Below, one piece after another: positions 11,403-20,432 of a stretch of 64,000 nucleotides of DNA. The notes under the pieces are model-generated. The model saw nothing but the letters and a program-made list of their open reading frames with translations. It made no database searches and was not told where the DNA came from. Origin of the DNA: Corynebacterium atypicum (GTDB lineage Bacteria; Actinomycetota; Actinomycetes; Mycobacteriales; Mycobacteriaceae); contig NZ_CP008944.1 in assembly GCF_000732945.1 (NCBI RefSeq), positions 1,355,784-1,419,783 on the forward strand, given 5' to 3'. A program made the position numbers and the translations under genes. Position 1 is the stretch's first letter; every line of letters begins with the position of its first letter.

Positions 11403-12148
11403 ATGGCGCGCCGTGAATCCCAGTCTTTTCCCATCGACGCCGGTACTGCCACCCTGGTGCCCGACCCGTTTGTCGAGGACGCGGTCACCTTGATGATCAA
11501 CGGCGTGCCGTCGAGCCACATCGCCTTCGGCAGGCCAAGCTGAGCATCACCCACCTCGGCGGCGCGGGGTGCACGCTGCCTCGTTATTTTGCCGCGGTCT
11601 ACCCTGGATCCCGGCACACGGTGGTGGAACTCAACGCCGCGCTCGTAGCCGGGGTGCGCGAGTGGTTCGACATCCCGCGCGCCCCGACGGTCAAGATCCG
11701 CGTCGGCGAGGCTCGCGGGGTCATCACTGCCGCGCGCGCTGCCAGCCGGGACATCATCATCCGCGACGTCTTCGCCGACGCGGCCACCCCGCGCGCGTTA
11801 ACTACCTGCGAGTTCTTCGCCGAATGTGCGCGCACGCTGCGCCCGGGCGGACTGTACGTGGCTAACTGCGGCGACGGCCCGGGGCTGAAGAACACTCGCG
11901 CGGAGCTGGCCGGCATGGCCCGCGTGTTCAGCCACCTCGCCGTGATCGCCGATCCGCCGATGCTGAAGGGCAGGCGCCGCGGCAACGTGGTGCTTTTCGG
12001 CTCCCAGGAGGAGCTTCCCGCCGCGCACGATCCGGCGCTCACCCGCGAGCTGCTCGGTGGCGCCGTGCCGGCCCAATATCACAGTGGCAGCTGGGTGCGC
12101 CGGTTCATCGGCGGCGCCCAACCGCTTGTCGACGCCGCTGCCAGCTAA
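11403..12148 (+). pseudogene. Spermidine synthase-like methyltransferase, internal deletion and frameshift
   Basis: From the ATG at 11403 the sequence reads MARRESQSFPIDAG and continues to NGVPSSHIAFGRPS, then a TGA (11541-11543). In another frame from about 11535 it resumes as KLSITHLGGAGCTLPRYFAAVYPGSR and runs to 12148 with the DNCGDGP-type and IADPPML segments of spermidine-synthase folds. The segment that normally joins them, containing the conserved FEYMRW-like motif (roughly 20-30 residues), is missing. The junction therefore looks like an out-of-frame deletion near 11530-11540. An ORF from GTG 11621 could yield a 175-residue fragment lacking the SAM-binding loop. Its stop overlaps the convergent gene's stop by 2 bp. 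Confidence 0.7.
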
Positions 12149-14478
12149 GCGGGCGCGCCGCGGCGCGGGGCAGCCCCGCGAGCCCGGGCGGCCCACAAGC
12201 GCATCGCGGCCACCGCGTCTTTCAGCTTCAGTCCAGGCAGGTAGCAGGAGCAGACCGCAAGCCCGATGGCCGGCAGCCGGACCTCGTCGTTGTAGAGCAG
12301 GTACCAGCTGTGGTGCTCGGGGTGGAACTTGTGCTTGGAGGCCGCCAGCGAGCGGAACCCGTAGAGAGGCTCGATGATGCCGCCGGCGGCGTTGAGCGCG
12401 CGGTCTAAGAACCCCGTCTGTGCGGTGGAGGTGGCCAGCGGCGCACCGGACAGCGAGATCCAGGCCAGCCCTTCGGCGTGCGCGCCGAGCAGCGCCTCGG
12501 ACAGTAAGAACTCGATGACGGGGCGAAAGCCCTCGCTATCGCGGCGCATCATGTCTAGGGTCAGCCCGACCACCTGGCCGCGCTCGCGGACCGGCAGCCA
12601 GCTGGTCACCCCGTGCACGTGCCCGGTGGCGTCCACGGCGATGAGGATCCGCGTCTCCGGGTCCTCGAGCTCGGCGACTCCGCCTAGGGTAAAGCCCATC
12701 TCCGGCAGCGCCTTCTGGCCGGCCCACTGCTCAGAAAGGGCGACGATGCGCTCGCGTTCGGCCACCCCGGCCTCCTGCCAGGACACCCACTTGGCCTCGA
12801 TGCCCTCCTTTTTAGCGTGGTTGCGCGCGGTGCGGATGTTCTGGAACCGCTTGCCCCGGAACTCGTGGTCAGCCGTGGCGAGCACGGACTCGTCGGCGAC
12901 GTGCACCCGCCGGAAACCGGCCTGTGCGCGTGCCTGGGCGAAGCCCTCTCCCACCGAGTACCACGCGATGGTCCAGCCCTGGCGGCGCACGTAGTCCTCG
13001 AATCCCTGGGCGATCTCGTCGGCGGTGCCAGCCGCCACCACCGGCTCGCCGACCGTGACCGCTACCCCGCGGGCCACCCGGAAAGCGACGTAGCCGCGCG
13101 CGCCTGCGCCCTGGCCCAAGACGTTGTCGGCGAACCAGTACCGGTTGTCCTCCCAGACCGTCATCTGTTGCAGGTGGTCCCCGCTGGCGGTCTGGAGCAG
13201 CTCGCGGGCGCGTTCCCGATCGCGGGTGCGCGACAGCTCGGGCACGCTCACCACGGCGGCGTAGGCGGCCAGGCTCACCCCGGCCCAGAAGATAAACGCA
13301 TGCCCGACGAGCGCGGCGATGAGGTCGGCGACCACCACGACCGCGGCGAGCTGCCAGAGCCGCTGCGCCTTGACCGTCACAGTAAACGCCCTCCGGGTGG
13401 CCACGAGCAGGATCACCGTGGCGATCCACGGCGCAATGAACAGCACGAGGTTGATGAGGAATTCCGGGGTAAACACGATGTCTGCGTCCGCGAATTCTCT
13501 AGGCGAGAGCTCCCCGGTGGCGATCGGCGTCAGCGAACGCAGCGACGTCTCGAAGGCGCCGGCGTCAAAGGCGATGCCGGCCACCACCACGACGGCGGTG
13601 AACACGCTCGACGCCAACGCCAGCCACCAGGCCAGCCGGCGGCCGCGCAGCAGCCCGGCAATGATGACGGCGTTGACCATGAGCCAGGCCAGGTGCCCGG
13701 TCACCTCCACCCAGGCCAGGTAGCCGGCGTCGGTCAGCGGGCCGCCGGCGTGCGGGCTGGAATGGCTGACCACCGGCCCGAAGGCGACGCAAGTTAGTAC
13801 GGTCGCGACGATCACGCGGGTCTCATGGACGGAGCTGCGCGTGGGCATCGCCGGTGGTGCCCCGGACCCACGCGCCAGCACGAGGCCGAAGACCGCCGCC
13901 GTCAACCCGACGACGTCGGAAAGCGTGCCGCCGTAGAGCACCAAGGTGAGCGTGAGCGCGAAGGTAGCCACGGTCAGCCGCCGGTTCCACGGCAGCGGCA
14001 ACCGCGGGGCGGCGAAGGCCGCGGTGCCGAAAATCCACGCCACTGGCGAGAGCAGCATGCCGTGGGCCAGGTCGGCCCCCCAGCGATTGAGCCCGGTAAG
14101 CTCCACGGCAAGCGCCCCCATCATGCCCACGGGCGTGGCGATGAGCTGCATAAACAGACCGACCACGGCAAACTGCCGGGAGCCTAGGGCCAGCTCCGCG
14201 GGCAGCGCGAACACCACGACGGCGGCGCTGGCCCACAGCGTGCCCGCAGGGCTCAGCGAGGTCAGCCCGCTGGTCACCACGTGCCAGTCACTTAGGCTCC
14301 AGGGCGCGGAGACGGCCAGGTACACCGGGTCGACCAGCTGCAGCACCCACATGACCACCAACGAGGCCAACGTGACGGGCGCGCGGGCGGCCGCGTGCGC
14401 TATCGCGCGTCCGACGTCGATGACCCGGCGCAGGTGGTGCCGCTGGCGCGGCGGTGCCAGTGGTTCAGCGGTGGTCAT
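12145..14478 (-). CDS. MprF/LysX-like membrane lipid aminoacyltransferase (DUF2156)
   Basis: A 777-residue membrane protein. The first 450 residues contain about a dozen hydrophobic segments with a rhomboid-like early part (SDWHVVTSGLTSLSP). From about 460 there is a soluble DUF2156/GNAT-type domain (DNRYWFADN, GEPVVA, RGKRFQNIRTARNHAKKEGI) as in enzymes that transfer an amino acid from aminoacyl-tRNA to phosphatidylglycerol or diacylglycerol. C. glutamicum homologues are known to make alanylated lipids, so alanine is as likely as lysine. The ATG at 14478 has GAGGAGGG 6 bp upstream and overlaps the esterase stop (ATGA). Such lipids change surface charge and cationic-antibiotic resistance. Confidence 0.8.
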   Translation of the reverse strand: MTTAEPLAPPRQRHHLRRVIDVGRAIAHAAARAPVTLASLVVMWVLQLVDPVYLAVSAPWSLSDWHVVTSGLTSLSPAGTLWASAAVVVFALPAELALGSRQFAVVGLFMQLIATPVGMMGALAVELTGLNRWGADLAHGMLLSPVAWIFGTAAFAAPRLPLPWNRRLTVATFALTLTLVLYGGTLSDVVGLTAAVFGLVLARGSGAPPAMPTRSSVHETRVIVATVLTCVAFGPVVSHSSPHAGGPLTDAGYLAWVEVTGHLAWLMVNAVIIAGLLRGRRLAWWLALASSVFTAVVVVAGIAFDAGAFETSLRSLTPIATGELSPREFADADIVFTPEFLINLVLFIAPWIATVILLVATRRAFTVTVKAQRLWQLAAVVVVADLIAALVGHAFIFWAGVSLAAYAAVVSVPELSRTRDRERARELLQTASGDHLQQMTVWEDNRYWFADNVLGQGAGARGYVAFRVARGVAVTVGEPVVAAGTADEIAQGFEDYVRRQGWTIAWYSVGEGFAQARAQAGFRRVHVADESVLATADHEFRGKRFQNIRTARNHAKKEGIEAKWVSWQEAGVAERERIVALSEQWAGQKALPEMGFTLGGVAELEDPETRILIAVDATGHVHGVTSWLPVRERGQVVGLTLDMMRRDSEGFRPVIEFLLSEALLGAHAEGLAWISLSGAPLATSTAQTGFLDRALNAAGGIIEPLYGFRSLAASKHKFHPEHHSWYLLYNDEVRLPAIGLAVCSCYLPGLKLKDAVAAMRLWAARARGAAPRRGAPA

Positions 14479-15704
14479 GAGATCCCTCCTCGTTGAGCGG
14501 CGAAGCCGAAGGTCTGACGCAACGCTGCGCGCCACACCTCGAAGGAATGCCCGCCGGGGACTTCAGAATAATCCGTCTGCATCCCCGCGGCGCGAGCAAG
14601 TTGGTTGAGGTGTTTGAGCGCCGCCACCGACTCCTCGTCGGCGCTGCCCGCGATGAACTTTCCGGCGACACCGTCGAAGCGGCGCCGGGCGAGGATGTCC
14701 GCCGGGTTTTCCGCGATGAACTTCGCCTCGTCGCCGCCAAAGAGCTGGTCGACGGTCTGTCTGCGGGTGCCCAGCGTCGGCTCGGCCTGCCCGGAAAAGT
14801 TCAAGAACGCGCCGAACGAACCGGGGTGGTTGGTCACCACCTGCAGCGAACAGGTACCCCCGTAGCTTAAGCCCCCGATGGTCCAGTGGCTCCGGTCCTC
14901 GTCCGAGCGAAACAGCCGCGCAATCGTCTCCGGCGCGGTCTCGGCCAGGTACTGCATCGAACTGCCCGTGCAGCCCGGGTTGGCGGTAAGAGAACCCGTG
15001 CCGTCGACGCTGACGATGATCGGCGCGCGCCCTGCGTGTGCCGCCTGGAAATCGTCTGCGGTTCGCTCGGCGTCGCCGTTAGTAAACCACTGCTCCGGGC
15101 TGCCCGGGTTGCCCGCCATGAGTATGAGCACGGGCAGACGCTCGAAGGGGGCTCGCCAGTAGGCCGGCGGGATGTATGCGAACGCCTCGCGCGGGGTGTA
15201 GTCCGACTGCGCCGGAATCGTGACGCTGACGAGCGCGCCTGCGTCCCGACCGTCGATTTGCGGGGGCAAGGTGGTGTGCTGAAACTCGGCGTAGCTCATC
15301 CGCTTTGCGGCGGGCACCGGGTTCAGCGAGCGCAGCGTCGGGTACTGCTGAAAGATGCAGTTCGTCCACCCACTCGCCCCCAGAATTGTGAGCACTACCG
15401 ACACCGCGGCCAGAACACGGCGCGGGCCCACGGCCGCGGCGACCACGGCGAGCACAACCACGGTCCACACCGCGTACACGGTGGGGTCAGTGCGGTCCGC
15501 GAAGGGGTGCCAGGCCACCTCGATCGCCAGCCACACCGCGCAGCCCACCAGGCCGACGGACGCTGTGATCGCCGCGGCACGCGCCAGCCCGCCGCGGACA
15601 AGCGCCACCACTGCGCCTCCACCGCCGAGGATAAGCAGCGCGAGGAACACTGGCCTTAACTGAGGGCTCGATATCGGCCAGGTGATCAGGCTTTCCCATT
15701 GCAC
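14475..15704 (-). CDS. Membrane-anchored esterase with alpha/beta-hydrolase domain
   Basis: A 409-residue protein with about four N-terminal hydrophobic segments (residues 1-120) followed by an extracytoplasmic esterase-D-like domain. It has the nucleophile motif GLSYGG, a PVLILMAGNPGSPEQW oxyanion-side segment and a C-terminal HSFEVW giving the catalytic His. It overlaps the lipid aminoacyltransferase by 4 bp, so a coupled role such as hydrolysing aminoacylated lipids, or mycolyl-type ester chemistry, is plausible but inferred. The GTG at 15704 is chosen because TACAAA on the minus strand (15713-15718) is a -10 spaced for leaderless transcription; a longer in-frame start would overlap the divergent gene. 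Confidence 0.7.
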   Translation of the reverse strand: MQWESLITWPISSPQLRPVFLALLILGGGGAVVALVRGGLARAAAITASVGLVGCAVWLAIEVAWHPFADRTDPTVYAVWTVVVLAVVAAAVGPRRVLAAVSVVLTILGASGWTNCIFQQYPTLRSLNPVPAAKRMSYAEFQHTTLPPQIDGRDAGALVSVTIPAQSDYTPREAFAYIPPAYWRAPFERLPVLILMAGNPGSPEQWFTNGDAERTADDFQAAHAGRAPIIVSVDGTGSLTANPGCTGSSMQYLAETAPETIARLFRSDEDRSHWTIGGLSYGGTCSLQVVTNHPGSFGAFLNFSGQAEPTLGTRRQTVDQLFGGDEAKFIAENPADILARRRFDGVAGKFIAGSADEESVAALKHLNQLARAAGMQTDYSEVPGGHSFEVWRAALRQTFGFAAQRGGIS

Positions 15705-15752
15705 AAGAGATATTTGTAGACCCTCAAACGGCCAAAAAGAAACCGACGGGCA

Positions 15753-15758
15753 TAGAAT
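15753..15758 (+). promoter_or_regulatory. -10 element (TAGAAT), leaderless alpha/beta hydrolase
   Basis: TAGAAT ends 6 bp before the GTG at 15765. There is no room for a ribosome-binding site, so the mRNA likely starts at the initiation codon. Confidence 0.5.
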
Positions 15759-15764
15759 CACCGC

Positions 15765-16283
15765 GTGAAACTTCGTGGGCTTCCTGTGACTCTTCTGCAC
15801 GGCGGCCCGGCCAGCCCCTGGTCGCTATCCCCCCTGGCCCGCGCCCTCGCGCTACGCGGCGCGCTCGTCTACTACCCGCGGTACGCGGCGTTGGGCACCG
15901 GGGATTTGCGCGGCGGATTCGCCCACGTGGCCGCCGGCATGCCAGAAACGCCCGGCGTGATCATCGCGCACTCGCTCGGCGGCCGCCTCGCGCTGCGGCT
16001 CGCCGAGGCAGGCCTGCCCTGCCGGGCGATCGTCGGCCTGGGCGCGGCCTGGCGCGGCGTCGTCGACGCCCCGATCGTGCGCTCCCTGCGCCAGGCGCGT
16101 GGTCCGCTGGCGGTGCCGCGAACGGATGTGCCCATCGTATCTGTCATTTCGAGCAGCGACTCCGTGGTGCCCCGGTGGACCTCCAGGCTCGGCGTCGTCG
16201 TCGAGGTCGAGGGGATAAGCCACCGCAAGCTTCCCCACCAGACGGGATTGGTCCTCGAGATCCTGCGCCGGCTCGACGCTTAA
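15765..16283 (+). CDS. Small alpha/beta-hydrolase-fold protein
   Basis: A 172-residue cytosolic protein. It opens with an oxyanion-type LLHGGPASPWSL segment and has the nucleophile elbow AHSLGG near residues 66-72. A late Asp (SSSDSVVP) and His (EGISHRKLP) complete a plausible Ser-Asp-His triad. It is short for the fold, without an extended cap domain. The substrate is unknown. It is transcribed divergently from the membrane esterase, about 60 bp apart, and convergently with the cysteine desulfurase. Confidence 0.75.
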   Translation: MKLRGLPVTLLHGGPASPWSLSPLARALALRGALVYYPRYAALGTGDLRGGFAHVAAGMPETPGVIIAHSLGGRLALRLAEAGLPCRAIVGLGAAWRGVVDAPIVRSLRQARGPLAVPRTDVPIVSVISSSDSVVPRWTSRLGVVVEVEGISHRKLPHQTGLVLEILRRLDA

Positions 16284-16330
16284 GCCACCTGCCGCCCCCC
16301 CCGGCTGCGGTGCCGGGATAGTCGCAGCAC

Positions 16331-17476
16331 CTAGGCCATCCCCGCGGCTCTGGCCCGCTCGACGACCCCGGGCAGCACCTCGAGCACCCGATCGACGTCC
16401 GCATCCGTCGTGGTCCGGCCGAGCGAGAACCGCAGCGTCCCGCGGGCTACCGACTCGTCCAGGCCCATCGCCAGAAGCACCCGGCTGGCCCGGTTGACCC
16501 CGCTGGAGCACGCCGAACCCGTGGCCGCCGCGATCCCCAGCTCATCGAGCAGCATGATCAGGCTGTCTCCTTCGGCGCCCTCGAAAGAGACCGAGAGGTG
16601 GCCCGGAAGGGCAGGCCCGCTCGTGTTAACCTGCACGCGCTCAATCGCGGCCACGATCCCGTCGCAAAGTCGATCGCGCAAAAGCGCCACCCGCTTGTTC
16701 TCCGCCTCCCGCTCACCGAGCGCCTCGGTGAGGGCTGCGGCCAGGGCACACGCCCCCGCGACGTCATTAGTCCCGGGGCGAAGGCCCCGCTCCTGCCCGC
16801 CGCCGAAGAAGACCGGCGCGGGCACGGGAGACCGCCGGGCGAGCAACACGCCCACCCCGCGCGGGCCGCCGAACTTGTGGCCGCTCAACGCCAGGGTTGT
16901 GGGACCCATTTCATGGAAGTTGACATCCACCTTGCCCACTGCCTGCACGGCGTCAATATGCACCGGGGTGCCCACAGCGCGCGCCGCGGCGATGATGCGC
17001 TCAACAGGCTGGATCGCGCCCGTCTCATTGTTCGCCAACATCGTCGTCGCCACCGCGGCGGGCTCGTCGAGCGGGCTCAAGTCAGCGACCCTGCCGGTGG
17101 CGTCGATGGGCAGGTCCACCACCTCTGCGCCCAAGTGACGCACCGTCTGGAAAACGGCCGAGTGTTCGATACCGGTCGCCACGATCCGGCCCAGATCGCT
17201 TGCGTGGAACAGGCCTTGGATGGCGATGTTGTCCGCCTCCGAGCCGGAACCGGTGAAAATCACCTCGACGGGGTCGGCACCCAGAAGCTGCGCCACGGTC
17301 TCGCGCGCCGAGTCCAGCCGAGAACGCGCCGCGCGACCAGCCGCGTACTGGCCACCGGGGTTGAGCGCGCCGGCGTTTTCCACCCAGGCGTCGATCGCAC
17401 ACTGACGCATCGGGGTCGTCGCCGCGTGATCCAGGTAGTGCTCGGTGCGCCCGAGGATCGGCTCTCCGAGTGCCAC
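16331..17476 (-). CDS. Cysteine desulfurase (NifS/IscS family)
   Basis: PLP enzyme that removes sulfur from cysteine as an enzyme persulfide for Fe-S clusters or tRNA thiolation. The 381-residue protein shows YLDHAATTP at the N-terminus, GSEADNIAI, HIDAVQAVGK, the PLP lysine motif SGHKFGGPRG (about 205) and the catalytic loop Cys in ATGSACSSG (about 325). The GTG start overlaps the etfA stop by one base and has GGAAAGGA upstream, so it is probably translated from the etfB-etfA transcript. Coupling to electron-transfer flavoprotein genes recurs in the genus. No scaffold gene is adjacent, so the sulfur acceptor (for example MnmA) is inferred. Confidence 0.92.
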   Translation of the reverse strand: MALGEPILGRTEHYLDHAATTPMRQCAIDAWVENAGALNPGGQYAAGRAARSRLDSARETVAQLLGADPVEVIFTGSGSEADNIAIQGLFHASDLGRIVATGIEHSAVFQTVRHLGAEVVDLPIDATGRVADLSPLDEPAAVATTMLANNETGAIQPVERIIAAARAVGTPVHIDAVQAVGKVDVNFHEMGPTTLALSGHKFGGPRGVGVLLARRSPVPAPVFFGGGQERGLRPGTNDVAGACALAAALTEALGEREAENKRVALLRDRLCDGIVAAIERVQVNTSGPALPGHLSVSFEGAEGDSLIMLLDELGIAAATGSACSSGVNRASRVLLAMGLDESVARGTLRFSLGRTTTDADVDRVLEVLPGVVERARAAGMA

Positions 17477-18444
17477 TAGGCGTCCTTTCCAAGCTCGCGC
17501 ATGAGCTCGGGCACCACCTCGAAGAGGTCGCCGACAATGCCCACGTCAGCAACCTGGAAAATGGGGGCGTCCTCGTCGGCGTTGATCGCCACGATCCGCC
17601 CGGAGGTCTGCATGCCCGAAAGGTGCTGGATGGCCCCGGAAATGCCGAGGCCGATGTAGAGGTCCGGCGACACGTTCACGCCCGTCTGTCCGATCTGGAA
17701 CTGCGCTGGGTAGTACCCCAGCTCCACGGCGTCGCGGGTCACGCCCACCGCGCCGCCCAGGCGGTCGGCCAAGGGCTCCACGAGCTCATGGAACGCCTCC
17801 GCCGAGCCAAGTCCGCGGCCGCCGGCGACCACAACCTTGGCCTCGGTCAGCTCGGGGCGCTCGCCGCGGGCGACAGGGGTGAACTTATCCACGCGCGCGT
17901 CCAGCACACCGGCCTGCGGCAGCGCAAGCTCGCGGACCTCACCCGCACCCTGTTGCGGCAGCGGCGCCACCGCCCCGGGTCGCAGCGCGTAGATCGGGCT
18001 GCTGCCGCCCACCACGGCGCTTAGCTGCACCTGATCGCCAAAGATCGAATGGTTGGCACTACCGTCCGCGTTGATCCCCGTCACGTCGGTGAGCACGCCC
18101 GAGGCCAGTCGGGCGGCCAGCCTCCCGGCGATCTCATTGCCAGCGGGCGAGCCAGCCACCACGATAGGGGCGGGATCGCCTGCAGCCAGGATAGACACCG
18201 CGTCCACCTCGGGAACGATGGTGCGCTCTGAAAAGTCATCGGCCTCGGCCAGCACGATCTCGGCCGCGCCCAGCCCGGCGAGCTCGTTAACCATGTCCGC
18301 CAGGCCGGCCTGTTCGCCCGCGGGAACCACGGCCACGGCCGTGACCTCGCCGAAGACGCGGGCTGCGGTGATCAGCTCGCCGGTGACGTTGGCGAGCTCC
18401 TGCCCGGCGTGCTCGACTAGTACATATGCTTGAGTCATCTTCAC
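17476..18444 (-). CDS. etfA: Electron transfer flavoprotein, alpha subunit
   Basis: FAD-carrying subunit of the heterodimeric ETF, which collects electrons from flavin dehydrogenases and passes them to the quinone pool. The 322-residue protein has the N-terminal Rossmann-like domain and the C-terminal FAD domain with [37 protein letters not shown] and [15 protein letters not shown] at 18444 is well spaced from AGAAGGG; ATG at 18438 is the alternative. It follows etfB by 10 bp and precedes the desulfurase with a one-base overlap. No ETF:quinone oxidoreductase gene lies nearby. Confidence 0.93.
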   Translation of the reverse strand: MKMTQAYVLVEHAGQELANVTGELITAARVFGEVTAVAVVPAGEQAGLADMVNELAGLGAAEIVLAEADDFSERTIVPEVDAVSILAAGDPAPIVVAGSPAGNEIAGRLAARLASGVLTDVTGINADGSANHSIFGDQVQLSAVVGGSSPIYALRPGAVAPLPQQGAGEVRELALPQAGVLDARVDKFTPVARGERPELTEAKVVVAGGRGLGSAEAFHELVEPLADRLGGAVGVTRDAVELGYYPAQFQIGQTGVNVSPDLYIGLGISGAIQHLSGMQTSGRIVAINADEDAPIFQVADVGIVGDLFEVVPELMRELGKDA

Positions 18445-18454
18445 GCTGTCCCTT

Positions 18455-19243
18455 CTAGAGCAGGTTTTCTTTCGCCAGGTATTCGGCTAGCCGCGCCGGG
18501 GCGTCGGCGCCCCGAATGAGCTCGCCGGCGGCGCGCTGCGCCCGCTCGTTCGCGCCCGTTACCGCGGTCGCCGCGTTGTCCATCCCCACCTGACCGGGAT
18601 CCACCCCGATGTCCTCCAGGCTCCAGGTGGTCACCTCGTGTTTCTTGGCGGCAAGAATGCCCTTGAAGTTGGGAAAGCGCGGTTTATCCGCCTTATCAGT
18701 GATCGAGACCACCGCCGGCAGCGGCGCCGAGAGCTCCCATACGCCGCGGGCGTCCTCGCGGGTGCCCACGATGCGGTCTGCCTCCAGGCGCACCTTATTG
18801 AGGTAGGTCAGCGCCGGGTGCTGGCGGTATTCTGCGATGATCCCCGGCAGTGCTCCCGTGGCCCCGTCCGACGACGATGACCCGGCGATGACCATCTGGA
18901 CGTCATCCATCTGGGCCAGGGCGCTCGCGATGACCCAGGCAGTGCCGAGCACGTCGGAGCCGGCGATCCGGTCGTCGAGTACATGGACCGCGTCGTCGGC
19001 GCCCATCGCGATGGCGCGGCGCACAGACTCGGTTGCCGGCTGAGGCCCCCCGGTCAAGGCCACGACCTTGAAGCCCTTGTCCGGGTTTTCATCGCGCAGC
19101 CGCAGCGCCTGTTCGACGGAGAATTCGTTGACCTCGTCGAGGACCTCGTCGACGTTGTCTCGGTCGAGGGTGAAGTCCTCCTCGAGCGTTTTTTCCGACC
19201 ACGTGTCGGGGACGTTTTTCACCAGAGCCACGATCGTGGGCAT
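18455..19243 (-). CDS. etfB: Electron transfer flavoprotein, beta subunit
   Basis: AMP-binding subunit of ETF, 262 residues. It begins MPTIVALVKNVPDTW and shows the beta-subunit signature around VEQALRLRDENPDKGFKVV, the GADDAVHVLDDR segment and VVSITDKADKPRFPNFKGIL. The ATG has AAAGGAG 5 bp upstream. A possible -10, TACACT on the minus strand (plus 19293-19298), would give a leader of about 40 nt beginning next to the end of the methyltransferase-like gene. First gene of etfB-etfA-desulfurase. Confidence 0.93.
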   Translation of the reverse strand: MPTIVALVKNVPDTWSEKTLEEDFTLDRDNVDEVLDEVNEFSVEQALRLRDENPDKGFKVVALTGGPQPATESVRRAIAMGADDAVHVLDDRIAGSDVLGTAWVIASALAQMDDVQMVIAGSSSSDGATGALPGIIAEYRQHPALTYLNKVRLEADRIVGTREDARGVWELSAPLPAVVSITDKADKPRFPNFKGILAAKKHEVTTWSLEDIGVDPGQVGMDNAATAVTGANERAQRAAGELIRGADAPARLAEYLAKENLL

Positions 19244-19281
19244 GAGGCTCCTTTAGCTATCGAATAGTGAGGAGTGATTGA

Positions 19282-20427
19282 TTACTGCAAAGAGTGTACC
19301 CGGCTTGAGCACACGAAGGCGCGCGCGGAGTTGCCGACGCGCGCGATGACCACGGCCAGCTGCTTTCGACCCGTTAGCTTCAGCTTGGCGCGCAACTGGT
19401 CCGGATCCAGGTCAACGCCGCGCACCAGGATCTCCGCCGAGCCGCAGTCCCGGGCCGCCAGGGCAGCCTTGAGCCGTTTGAGCGGCACTTCGTCGAGCAC
19501 CTCGAAGCCGCTGGTGCCGGCAGGAAGGCGCGCACCGGTGAGGTAGGCGATGTGCGGGTCCAGCATCCACAGGCCCTCCCGGCAGGCGTAATGCGCCACC
19601 AGCCCGGCGCGCACGATCGCGCCGTCGGGATCCAGAATGAACCGCCCACAGCGCCCTACTGCTACCTCGCTGGGGTAGCTGGAATCGATCCGATCGACCC
19701 GCGGCGCCGTTCCGGAGGTACGGATCACCACAGCCTGCCGCCCGGTCCCGAACTGCGGGCTATAAAGCCCCGCCTCCTTCACCCCTCCGTCGACACTGAC
19801 TACGCTGACCAGCCCGGGCCAGTCCGAGTAGTCGATGCCCGGCGCGCACTTGATAGCAAGGCGGCGGCCAGCGTAGACGCGCTCCAGTTCCGCGGGCGGG
19901 GGCTTAAGGTCAGCCGTTCGCGTGATCCTGCGTCCGCCACTGCGCCGAGCCGGATCGGCGAGGATTACCTCGCCGTCGCGGGCGCGCACCGCAGGAGCCA
20001 GCGCGTCGGCCGCGTAGAAGGAGCCCTCCGGCACGTTCAGGGTGGCCATCTTGAGGCGGGCCAAGTCGACGTCGGAGCCGAAGTAGCCCAAGCCCTGGTG
20101 AAGCATTGCCGGGCCCTCCCCGCCAACCGAGCAGGTCACGTCCACCACCCGGGTAACGCCTGCGGCGGCAAAAAGGCGGGCTCGTTCCGCTGCGACCAGG
20201 CGATGGGTGGCCTGTTGGCTCGACTCGCTATCGGCCAGCCAGCCCGGCATTCTGCGGCGAGCCTGCGCGAGCTCCAAGCACGCGCGCCCAAACTCCCCGA
20301 AGTGGCGGCGAAACAGCGCGGCGTCAGCAAGCGCCGTCTTCTTCGTCAGGCCCGCCTGCGCCGCCAGCTCGTCCACCTCGCCCGCGTGCGCAGCCAGGAA
20401 ATCGACCTCTGCGTAGGTAAAAGACAC
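19282..20427 (-). CDS. SAM-dependent methyltransferase with THUMP-like domain
   Basis: A 381-residue protein conserved in actinobacteria as a class I methyltransferase with a THUMP-like C-terminal domain. The N-terminal third is helical. Motif I is VVDVTCSVGGEG (about residues 110-121), an acidic DVD follows, and motif IV is LADPARRSGGRR. The C-terminal part (PLKRLKAALAARDCGSAEILVRG) resembles the THUMP-like segment. RNA is the expected substrate class, with no direct evidence. The GTG at 20427 lies 5 bp after the Nudix stop, so the genes are probably cotranscribed. Confidence 0.75.
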   Translation of the reverse strand: MSFTYAEVDFLAAHAGEVDELAAQAGLTKKTALADAALFRRHFGEFGRACLELAQARRRMPGWLADSESSQQATHRLVAAERARLFAAAGVTRVVDVTCSVGGEGPAMLHQGLGYFGSDVDLARLKMATLNVPEGSFYAADALAPAVRARDGEVILADPARRSGGRRITRTADLKPPPAELERVYAGRRLAIKCAPGIDYSDWPGLVSVVSVDGGVKEAGLYSPQFGTGRQAVVIRTSGTAPRVDRIDSSYPSEVAVGRCGRFILDPDGAIVRAGLVAHYACREGLWMLDPHIAYLTGARLPAGTSGFEVLDEVPLKRLKAALAARDCGSAEILVRGVDLDPDQLRAKLKLTGRKQLAVVIARVGNSARAFVCSSRVHSLQ

Positions 20428-20432
20428 GTGCC

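Noticed and set aside
12817..13797. Plus-strand open frame of 326 codons opposite the lipid aminoacyltransferase
   Set aside because: Low-complexity Arg/His/Gly/Asp composition and no ribosome site; shadow of the 777-residue gene.
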